Assembly (NCBI RefSeq): GCF_007860135.1
Contig: NZ_SJPV01000001.1
Span: forward strand, 1 to 64,000
Direction of reading: 5' to 3'
DNA from: Novipirellula artificiosorum
Lineage (GTDB): Bacteria; Planctomycetota; Planctomycetia; Pirellulales; Pirellulaceae
DNA length: 64,000 nucleotides
Both the position numbers and the translations under genes were made by a program. Within the stretch, counting starts at the first letter, position 1; each line of letters starts with the position of its first letter. Shown in pieces: positions 15,709 through 27,700 of this stretch. The notes under the pieces are model-generated. The model had not been told where the DNA came from. It made no database searches and was given only the letters and a program-made list of their open reading frames with translations.

Positions 15709-18700
15709 ATGACCTCGCGTAAGCGATTCACAACGTCGACGTCGTCAACTTCATCCTCTCGCACCCCTCGTCGTCGATCCGAAACCGGGTCGAAGTCGTC
15801 ACGCAAGAAGGTGCGTCGTCAGCATCTGCTCGAAACCCTCGAAGCTCGTCAATTGTTGGCTGGGCCGCAATTGATCGGTATCCAGCCGAACGAGGGCGAC
15901 CTGATCGTTGACGGTTCGGTCCGTGAAAGCGCACCCCGTGTGTTGACGTTCCGGTTCGATCAGGATCAACAGATCGACGCCAACACGCTCGACGGCATCC
16001 GCATCACTCGCAGCGGGCAAGACGACGTATTCAACACCGCCGATGACGTTCGCATCACTCCGGGTTTGGTCACGTTGGGCGACCCGAACCAAAACGAAGT
16101 GGTGGTTCGATTTGCCGAATCGTTGCCGGATGACAACTATCGCATCGAAGTGTTTGGGTACGACGATGCCGGTTTGGGAGTGACGGGAATTCGCAACATC
16201 GACGGCGAATTGCTACAACCACGGACAGCTGGCCAGCGTTCCGAAGTGGTCAACTTCGATTTGCGTCTTGGCGCGTTGGTGGAAGCGGTGGTTCCGCAGC
16301 CGGTCATCCGAAAAGCCGATGGCTCGCTCGAACAAAACCGCAATGAGATTGTCGTCTACTTCAACGAAGACGAGCTGTTTGTCGAGAACGACGACACGGG
16401 ACAACCGACCGATCGCTCGGCCGAGAACCCACGTTTCTATCAATTGTTGTTCACACAAGAGACGGCGCGAACAACCGACGATTTGTTGTACCATCCCGAA
16501 AAGGTCGTTTATGACCCGGCCACGCATACGGCGCGGTTATTCTTCGCGGATGATCTCAATGATTTGCCTGGTGTCCCCACAAAAGGCGGCACATGGCGAT
16601 TGCGAGTGGGGTCGGCGGTCGATGATCGAATCGACTTGATCATCCAGCCAACGCGAACCGACTTAAACTCGGCGGCTGCGGGCGACACCTTGGGAACCGC
16701 GTTCGACGTGGGCACGTTCGGGTTGGATCCCGGGCTGACCAGCTTGGTGTACTCCGAATCCATCGAGGCTCAGCCCTACGCGATTGAATTGCCCGGTGGC
16801 AACGATGACCCCGGGCATCCTGAATTCGACGAAATCGCCGGATCGCTGCAGCAGCACATCAATGATGCTTTCGGCCCCGACGTGCAAGATGGCATCACCG
16901 AGATCTCGTACAACTTCAACGATATCTTCGATACGAACAACGCCGGTGCGTCGTTCTTGAATCAAATCACCGAGCGGCAAAAGACGCGTGTTCGCGAGGC
17001 GCTCGAACTTTGGGCCGCAAAGATCGGCGTCCAGTTCCGCGAAACCGTGGACGAAGGGATCACCTTTGCCTTCGGCAATCCGGCGAATTTGCAGTTCAAG
17101 TCTGGCACGACGCTTGTTTCCCAAACCGTTCTCAGTGCGCGGCTGCGGATTGATCCGACGTTTGATCAGCCCGCCATGGTCTTCAGCAATGACGCCAACT
17201 ATAGCACGGCCTATGGTGAAGATTTCTTGCGCAAAGCAGCTGCCGGCATCGGGTTGATTCTTGGACTTGAAACGACGCCGGATTTACCGGCTCAAACCCT
17301 GATGAGTCTGAATAGCGGCTACTTGAATGCCAGCATCGACTCACTCGGTGACTTGGAACCGGTGTTCCCAGGCAGCTTTGATGTGTTGCATGGCCAATAC
17401 GTCCATCGACCCGACAGCATCGACGTGGACTTGTATCGATTCGAAGTCGATTTCAACGACGCCGATAAAGTCGGGACGTTGACGGCCGAAACCTTTGCCG
17501 AGCGACTGGCCGATTCGAGCATGCTCGACACGACCTTGACGCTGTTCCAGGAAGTCAAGGCTTCCTTATCCACCAACTTCGGTATCGACGGGACGCTGAA
17601 CGTCCGGTTCGATTCGCTGCTGGATGGTCGGCTCAGCAATTGCGAAAAGATCCACTTCGTGCAATCGGATCGTGCGGCTGGCGACACCGCCGTGAAGGTG
17701 AACCGAATGCTCGATGCGGCTGGCAACGAGCTTCCCAATGCCGTTGAACTCGACTTGCCACGCGCTGGATCGGTCTCGGCTCAAGCGATCATTGACGCGA
17801 TCAATGGCGACGCGTTTGCCAGTTCGATCCTGCGTGCGACGCTGGTTGGCGGCGATGGCGCGACCGATGTTTCGGAGAACATCCTGAACTTCTCGCCGCT
17901 CGAATTGAAGGGCGGTGGGCTCTATCAACTCACTCGCAACGACGACTACTTCAGCGAAGATTCGCGGATTTCCTATTCGCTAGGCGAAGGGATCTATTAC
18001 ATCGGTGTCGCGGCAAGTGGCAACGATCACTACGACCCAACGATTTCCGAAAGCGGCTATGGCGGGCTGAGCCAAGGCGAATATGAACTGAACGTCAAAT
18101 TCGAACCTCAAGTCGACGAACGAGATGTGATTCGTGATTTGGACAGCGAACGCGAAGGCGTGCCGGGATCGATACTTGACGGCGACGGTGACGGAATCGC
18201 CGGCGGCAACCACAATTTCTGGTTCCAAACGCGGCCATTGGATCGCACGCTCGAATTCATCGGAAACGGGGATGCGGTGACAGCAGGTCAGACGGTTCAG
18301 ATCACCAGCGCGCAGGATCTACGAGAGACCCGGACCTACGAATTTGTTCCCTTTGGCGGCGCAGCCAAAGCCGGGAACACGCCGGTGTTCTTTAATACGG
18401 GCACCGCGGGTTTTCCAACGCCGGCAAGTACCTTGGTCGCCTCGCTACAAACGGCCATCAATCAGGCCGCCGATGAGACCGGTGTCATCGCGACCGCAAA
18501 CGGAACCTTGTTGGTGTTGACGGGGAATCCGAGTTTGACGCTCTCTGCGAACTCGAGCGGGATCGAGGTGTTCGGCCGCAATATTTTTGTCGACAAAACG
18601 GCGGAAGTCCGCGCCGACGGCAGCTTGGACAAGCCGTTCAACAACATTGCCAATCCCAATGTTCCCAATGCGTTTGATGTTGCCTTGCCAGGCGACATCG

Positions 18701-21700
18701 TCCGAATTATCGGAAACGGTGGTGTGGATCGCGACCTGTCCACGGAAGCCGATAATTACAGTTACCAGATCGGTATCCCCGATGTGGGTGGCGGAATGTA
18801 CGCCGATGGTCCAGCGATGGAAGTACCCAAGGGGGTCACGACCATGATCGACGCCGGAGCAGCGTTTAAGTTGCGATCGTCCTACATCGGCGTTGGCAGC
18901 AGCACCGTCCAAGTCGATCGTAGCAATGGATCGCTGCAGGTACTCGGAACGCCTCGTTTGGTGGAACTGAGCGAGACCTCGGACGTTGTCCCGGCTGGCC
19001 GCCCAACCCCAACCTTATTGGCTCAAGAAAACGTTGGGCAAGGTGGGTACGATGACGGCAGCGTGATCTTCACAAGCTTCTTTGATCGCGCCGTTGATTC
19101 GAATGCAGCCGGCGACACTCCCGCTGCGGATAAGGGCGATTGGGGCGGGATCCGATTGCGCCGAGACATCGACCAATTCGAAGGGCGAAAGCACCTCGAA
19201 GACGAGGCGATCTTCCTGAACTCGATCAACCACGCCGAGATCCGCTACGGTGGGACGCGAGATTTGTTGATTGATTCGGTCCAACAACTCGCCAACCCGA
19301 TCGATATCTACGACCTTCGTCCAGCGATCTCGTTCACCGAAATCAGCAACAGTGCAGACGCTGCGATCAGCGCCTTGCCGAATAGCTTCGCCGAATCCAA
19401 CTACCAAGCCCCTCGGTATCAAGCCAGCGGCGTGTTCACGCCTGACTATGACCGGGTCGGTCCCGATATTCATCACAACCAACTGTACGACAACAGCATC
19501 AATGGGCTGTTCGTGAGGGTCGTGACCACGCCGACGGAATCGCCGAAAGCATTGACCGTTGCGGGGCATTTTGACGATACCGATATCGTCCATTACATCG
19601 CCGAGAATATCATCATTCAAGGCACACCGGGCGGCTCGCTTGAAGATGGTTTTTCACCCGACATGAGCTTGGTCAACGCAGGTCAATTGACCGGTGGCTC
19701 GCTCGACCTTGGCAGCTACAACTACGTGATGACCTTTGTCGATGCAGACGGCTTTGAGTCCTTGGCGAGCACCTCCTCCTTTACCTTCGACGTCAGCGAA
19801 GATGGGTCCTCGATCAATTTGACCGGATTGCCGCAAGTGCAAGATGGTTCCGCATACCGAACGCGACGTCTCTACCGCCAAGAAACCGCTGGCGGGCCGT
19901 TCTTCCTCGTCACGGATTTGAACGGGACAGGCTCTCGCTTCATCGACCGTGGGACCAAAACCGATGGCGTGCTCGATACGAACCATGAAGGTCGTCGCGG
20001 ACGTCTCGACGCCTCACTCACCGTGGACCCCGGCACCGTCGTCAAGTTGCGCGGATCACGAATCGAAGTCGGCTTCGGTGCTCAATTGCTCGCCGAAGGA
20101 ACCGAGAGCCATCCGATTATTTTCACCAGCGTGTTTGATGATCGTTATGGTGCCGGCGGAACCTTTGACTCCAATAATGACGCGGACTCCGCTGGCGGTG
20201 GCGCGGATCATACCTACGGTGATTGGGGCGGATTGTACGGCAGTCCCACTTCGACCATCAGCTTGGACTACGCCACAGTGGCACATGGCGGTGGCGTGAC
20301 CTTGTTGACGGGCGGGCAAACACGCGGCTTCGCGGCTCTGGAACTGCACCAAGCCAATGGTCGAATCACCCATTCGCGATTTGAAGCCAACGAGGACGGC
20401 CAAGATGGGGCAGGCCCAGTTGGACGATTCGGCTTGCTCGGCGTTACCCCGTCGACGATCTTCGTTCGCGGAGCTCAACCGATCATCGTCGGCAATGACT
20501 TTATCGACAACCGTGGATCGATCATCGATATCGATAGCGAATCGCTTACGGCGGATCGACTCATCGATGCCGGCCGTCAAACGGGCGAAAACGAGCGTTT
20601 GGCCGTACTCGATGACAACTACGGGCCGATGGTCCGTTTCAACCGCTACGAAGACAACGCAACCGAAGACAACGCCAGCTTGCGTCAAATCAGCGGCATG
20701 GAAATCCGTGGCGGGACGTTGACCACCGAATCGGTTTGGGATGATACCGATATCGTTCACGTGCTGTTCGACTCGGTCACGGTCGAAAACTTCCATTCCT
20801 CAGGCGGGCTGCGGTTGATGAGCCGCTTGGACGAGAGTTTGGTCGTCAAAATGCTTGGTGAAGCATCACCTCACAACCCCTACCAAGGCACCGGATTGAC
20901 GGCGACAGGGTCGTTGTCCGACATTTCCGACCGGATTGGCGGATCGATCCACATCCTCGGTCAACCGGGGCATCCCGTGGTATTGACCAGTTTCCTTGAC
21001 GACACCGCCGGTGCGGGACTTCAGCCCAACGGGGCTCCCTTCACCGATACCAATGGTGACGGCATTCGTTCTCGCCCCGAGGAAAACGATTGGCGCAGCG
21101 TGTTCATGGACCAATTCAGCAACGACCGCAACGTCAGTGCTGTTTTGGAACTCGAATTGTCGACCGAATTGGCACCCGGGCTCAATGGCGACCTGGAAAC
21201 GGCTCAACATCTCGGCGATTTGGCCTCGGGGCCTTACGCCAGCGACGATGTGCGACGACTAGGTTTTGAGGTCGAAGGCTACATCGGTGGTCGCGATGAC
21301 ATTGATACCTATAGCTTCATTGGAACTCCGGGAACCGAGATTTGGGTCGACGTCGATCGCACAACGTACACACTGGATACCGTGATTGAAGTGCTGGATG
21401 AAACCGGGCGCGTGCTCGCTCGAAGTGACAACAGCTTTGATGAAATCAGCGGCAACTCCGATGTCTTGGTCCTCGATTCGGCGTTAGCGCAGACCACGAC
21501 CTCGTTGCAAACGGGACCGGATGCGTTCACCCAATTGGGTGCCGGTGGTCTTTACGAGGACTTCGGTTCGACCAATCCGCGAGATGCGGGGATCCATTTT
21601 GCCTTGCCAGGCAGTACGGCCGATTCGACGGCTCGTAGCCCCTATTTCATTCGCATCCGCAGCAATTCGCACAATCCCGATGAAGCCAATTGTGGTTTGA

Positions 21701-24700
21701 CCAGTGGCGGGTATCGGTTCCAATTGCGATTGCAGGAAGAACAAGAATTTGCGGGCAGCGTCGTCCGTTATGCGGATATCCGTTATGCCAACCACGGCAT
21801 CCACACGCGAGGCTTGCCGAGTTCATCGCCGCTTCTGGGTGAAGCTCAAGAAAACGAAGGCGTTAGTGATGCAATTTCCAGCAACGATTCGTTGACGACG
21901 AGCATCACGGTCCCAGGAAACCGCGCTCAATATCTTGGCAACTTGCTCAACAGCGAGAACAAGGTCTTTAGTGTCGGTGGTGCTTTGTCGAGCGCTGGCG
22001 ATGTGGACTTTTATCAAATTGATGTGGATCGACTGAGCGGACTTGATTCGCAGACGACGACCGTATTTGACATTGATTATGCCGACGGTTTCAACCGACC
22101 CGACACGACGCTCTATGTCTACTACGATCCCGATGGCGAGGACGGACCTATCCAACCCACGTTGGTGCTGACGGGTGACGACAGCAGCATCTTGGACGAT
22201 CAATCCAGTCCACTCACAAGCATGCCGGACGATTTGCTTTCGCGCGGTTCGGTGGCAGAAGGCGATGCGTTCATTGGTCCGATTTCGCTCTCGGGTGGAT
22301 CCTACTATGTCGCGGTCGTTAACGACGGTGCCATCGCCGACGCACTGCGGAATCCAACCACGCGTCGCGAACCCCTCGAATCGGTCCTACGAATTTTCGA
22401 AGACCATGTCAGCTCAATCGGTGGCAGCACCGCCTTGCCCCCGCGCGAAGGTGCATTCATTGACCAGACGACGCTAAATCCAGGTTGGTCCGTGACGACG
22501 GTTCGAGCGACCGATCCCGGGCACGGGATCAACGAGACCTTTAATGGATCTCGGACCAGTGCCCTGTTCCCACCGAGCAATCAAGCTGAGATTGAATTCA
22601 ACAACGCGTTCTTAACCGCTCAGGATTTGTCGGCAGGCGATCCCGAGTGGAGTTTGGCGAACGACGCCAATATCGGCGACGAGAACTTTGGGACGTTTAA
22701 CCCCTCAACCAATACGTCCCAAGCGATCCCTCATACGAGTGTTTTTGGCACGACCGTCAATGAAATCGTAGACATCTATCGATTCGACGTCTCCCAAGAC
22801 AATTCGCGGGTGATTTTGGATATCGACAACGGAGCCATTCCGACCTTCTTTGATCCAGACAATTTGCCAGCAGACTTCCCTGATTTCGATGACACCCTCA
22901 ACGCGAGTGGCGTCGATTTGAAGATGCAATTGTTTGATGCAGCGTTCAATCAAGTGGGGGTAACGAGTTTCTTTTCGGAGGTGCTTGACGGCCAACTGGG
23001 TAGCTTCCCCCAATTTGTTTTTGGCAACGTGACCAGTTTCTTCACGGAAGACCCGTTCATCGAACAAGACGCATTGGCGGCAGGGACTTACTATGTCGCG
23101 GTCTCACCCGAAGCGACGACGTACGATCCTGCAACGCTCTCCTTTGACTTGGCGGTCGACCAACGTCCTGCGACGGGAACCTACACGTTACATGTCTCCG
23201 TTGAAAACCATCCCAACGATGGTGGCGATCCCAGCAACGAATCGATCCGTTTCGACCGTAGCGCCGCTGGCGGAACCTTGGAAAGCGCCGCGTTCGATCT
23301 ATCAGGTTACGGACCGAGTGATCAACCGAAGTTCTACTTCAGCTACTTCTACGATCCGGGTGCTGGAGACTCGGTTGAGATTCGTGCACGAAGCAACGAA
23401 AACCCGGCCGGAGAGATCCTCGACGACGCTGCGATCAACTCAACGATCGTCGGCAATGCCTGGAACCAGGGCGTCGCTTCGCTGTCGGATTTCGCGGGCC
23501 ACACGGGGGTGGTGATCGAGTTCGAATACACCACCGGCACGGGAACCGGCGAAGGCCTGTTCTTGGACGACTTCATCGTCGGTTTCGCGGAACGGGGTGA
23601 AATGATCACCGGTGCCCCCGTCGGTTCCGTTGGCATCATTGGCGCTACGGGAGCGGGCCAACCCACGGGTGAATACCAATTGGAAGTTCGTCCAGGGACC
23701 TCCTACGCAACTTCCTCTCGTTTCGGCGGTCTCACGCTCGACACGACGTTTGACACCAATGTTCGTCAGACCGAATCGGTGACGATTGTCGCACCCCATG
23801 CGGATCAAATCACCGATGGCGATACCTTTGTCTTGAGTGATGGCATCAAGCAAGTGACGCTTGAGTTTGATTTGGACGCGTCGGTAACACCGGGGAATGT
23901 ACGGATTGCCTACACCGCGACGAGTTCTCAATCCCAAGTCGCGGATGCCATTCGAAGTGCGATCAACTCGCAGACCGTCCAAAGTACGCTGAAGATTCAA
24001 GCGTCGGATTCATCTGGATCGGCCACGGGCGGCTACGACGACGTCAAGGTCAGCCTGACCGGAAATGTGATTGGCGATTTCCTCGCCCTCGACGACCCCG
24101 CGGACTTGCCCGATTCGGGAATGCCCTTGGTCCCCACCGGCGAGCCGTTCCAATTGCCGGTGGTCTATAGCCAGGGCATTGGCGACGAAAACTATGAACG
24201 CTATCAGAGCCAAGTCGTTGTCGAGCACAATATCATTTCTCACGCTCGGGCAATCGGGATCTATAGCGAAGCGGGCGTCCGCGGGTTCGATCCGGAGGAT
24301 CTCCAAAACAACTTCTTCTTCACCAGCGATAACCCGGTTCTCAATCCAGAGAACCTGTTCACTCGGTTCAACGGGCTTGATCCGGCTCCGATTGGAAACG
24401 CCTACCCCGGTGCGGTGCGCAACTTCCCAACGCTCAATGACGACGTGATTGGCGGTCAGATGCCAGGGATCGTGGTCCGCAACAACATTGTCGACCAAGC
24501 TGGATTTGCTGGGATCAAGGTCGAAGGTCAAATGCGACCTTACGTGATCGATTCGTCAACCTACGACCTCAACGCCGTACTGTTTGGCGATTTGATCGCG
24601 GACGGTTTGACGATGATCATTGACGCTGCCGATACGCGCGTCGTCTTCGAGTTCGAGGAATTGGCTGGCGCGCCCGTGGCCGCTGGTGGCAGCGGCGTCC

Positions 24701-27700
24701 AAGGTGGCAACGGCTGGGTCGATGGACATGTTCCCATCTATTACCGTCGTACGGTCGCCAACACCTACAACGGTGGCGGAGACGCCAGTACGCGTTACGA
24801 AACGATGCTGGCCATTTACGATGCAATCAATAGCAGCATTTTGGTCACCAACGGGCTGGACCCGCTGGTCAAAGCAACCTTGGCAACCTCGTTGCAGGGA
24901 TCCAACGATAATTTCTTTGGTAACCTTTTCGGTAACACCAGCACGTCCGTCTATGTCGAAGGTGCGACGAACATTCTGTTCTCCTCCTTGTTTGCCAACG
25001 TCGGATTGAATCCGTTCATCGGCCAAACGGGGTTGGCAGCCGTTCACGAGGCACCGCAACCGGTAAGTAAAATCGTCAACAACACGGTCTACGGCGAAGA
25101 CGGGACGCAGTCACGATTCCCGGGATCGGCGACCGCCGAACCCAATGATGTGCTCCTGCAAGCGGTGGAAACCTATGTGGGGAACGCCCACACCGGCGCG
25201 TTTGTCACGGCGGCTCAAATCGGTGATAACTCGGCGGTCACGGCCGCGGCCGATGTCGATATGTATCGCGTCTTCTTGGGCGCCGGTGATCGTTTAACCG
25301 TGGACATCGACTCGTTGGTGGAAGATGTCGATAACGACATCACGGGCGGGCCGGATACCGTGCTTCGATTGTTCGATTCACGGGGCATCGAGATTGCGTT
25401 TGTCGATTCCGCGACGGCGCCGGACTATCTCGAACTTGCCGCGACGACACCCGAATTCCTGATCGATCCGGCTACCGGAAACTTTGTGCTTGATGCGAAT
25501 GGTAACCGAATCGTTGCCAATGCTGCCGATCCGTTCTTGGACTTCACCGCTCGGACCGAAGGCACCTACTACGTTGCTGTTTCGTCGGCAGGCCATGAAG
25601 ATTACGATGCGCTAACAGTGGCGGACCGGGTGGATGGTACGGGCGGCAGCGGTGAATACAACATCGCGATCAAGGCCTATGCACCGCGTTCGTTTGTGCT
25701 GACCATCGACAATATCAACAATCGAGAGGGTTTTGATGCGGCGGCCTTGATTGGAACCACGTTCACCATCACGCAGATCCCAGATCGTTTGGAAACGGCG
25801 AACAACCCGACCAACGTGCAAACCTTCGAGTTTACGAATGCAGCCGGTGGTTTGAGAGTCAATGGCAACGTGAACATCCCGCTTCGCGACGGGGAACAGT
25901 ACCGTGTTCCCGACATCGCCACGGCGATCGCCGACGCGATCAGCGGGGTGAACTTCGCGGACAACCAAGGACTACCGAACCCACCCCTTCCAAACCATGA
26001 ATTCGGCAATGGACCCGATGATGTAACGGGCCCCATCGCTCGAGTGACAGCGCGTGCCCTGGGTGGGCAAGATGGCTACAACGGTGGTTTGCAGTTCTTC
26101 TTGGGTGGGGCAGACAACAACACGGTCTTTGGCCATAACCGCACCAACGCCCAAGTCAATTCGAGCCCCGTTGCTGGATCGTCGTCACGTGGTGACGGCG
26201 TCTCGGAGCTGTACGTGCTTGTCGAACGAGCGGCGGAAATCACCATTAGCCCGGAAGCGGCAGCGGCCGGTCTGCGGCTCGACCCCGCGGCTGGACTCAA
26301 TATTGACCAACTGCTGCCCGAGACGGGTGTGCTTCTCACCGGTGGCAGCAGCGGCACGGTGCTCAACAACGTCTTCTCGAACTTGCACCAAGGCGTGGTC
26401 AACGAGATCACCAAGACCGGTGGCTTTAGCTCCGGTGCTGCGGATCAGCATCCGAAACCCGGCGCGACGATTGTGACCGGCAACACGTTCCAGCATATTG
26501 AAACAGCGAACAACGTCTTCCGTCTCCAGATGTCATCTCCGTTTGGCAATATCGGGATCACGCCGAGTCCGAGCAACGTCAATGGTGGAACCGATGACTT
26601 CAACCAAACGCTTGGCAACAATGACGCCCTGTTTGTGAATCCGACCGCTGGCAATTTCTTGCCCGCGCCCGGTGCCGCTGTGATCGATAGCGCCGTCAAC
26701 GCGATCACCGACCGTCCGACCTTTGTCGATGTGAAAGAATCGGTCGGTATTTCGCAGAGCAATGTCGTTGCACCGGCACGTGATGCGTACGGTGTGCTGC
26801 GAGCGGACCATCCGCTGTATGCTCCGGCGCATGCGGTCGGCGAAACCATCTTTAAGGATCGCGGAGCTGTCGAGTTGGCAGACTTTGTGGGTCCTGTCGC
26901 GATTCTCGAAGTGCCTCGCGACAATGACGCTTTGGTGATCGATGCCGATGGCGCCACCGCGTTTGTAACGTTCGAAGACGAAGTCTACAAAGAATTCCGT
27001 ATTCAACTTCGCGACAACGGCGACAAATCGGACCCATTCTTGGGTCACGGCATCGATGACAACAGCGTGGTCGTTCCCGAAGGCCCTGGCCCTCGGATGA
27101 ATGGTTCCAACATCACCGTTTTCGAAAACGACAAGTTGCTCCAAGAGCGGATCGATTACACATTCCATTACGATCCGAACAAGAACATCATCGTGCTGAC
27201 ACCGCTTGCGGGGATCTGGAAGAACGATCGATCTTACCGAATCGCCGTCAATGGCTTGGATCGGTCGGTGCTGATCGCTCCGAGTGCGAGTCAGGTTTCC
27301 GACGGTGATCAGATCACGATCACCGATGCCAACGGTGGCAACATCGTGTTCGAATTCGAAACCGGCTACCAATTAGCGGTACCTGAAACGATTTCGTTGA
27401 CGGTCCCCTTCGAGGGAACCAACGAAGGTGGGATCCGCGATGGTGCGATCTTCCAACTCAGCGATGGCAAGAACCCCACGAATGTGTTTGAGTTCAATTT
27501 GCCCGGCGATGCAAAGTTGCCTGGCAGCGTTCAGATTTTGATCCCCGCAGGGCCGACACCGGTGGAACCCGATGAGCTTGATGCGTTCCTGACCACGATT
27601 GCACAAAACACCCAAAACGCGATCGATTCGCAAGTGGCCGCTGGCAAACTTGATGTCGACACGCGGTTGGATGGCTACACGGTGATCGTGGGCGCGGAAA

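Noticed and set aside
15293..15712. 139-aa plus-strand ORF just before giant 1
   Set aside because: Overlaps the promoter-like pair and the giant gene ribosome site, and has no recognisable features.
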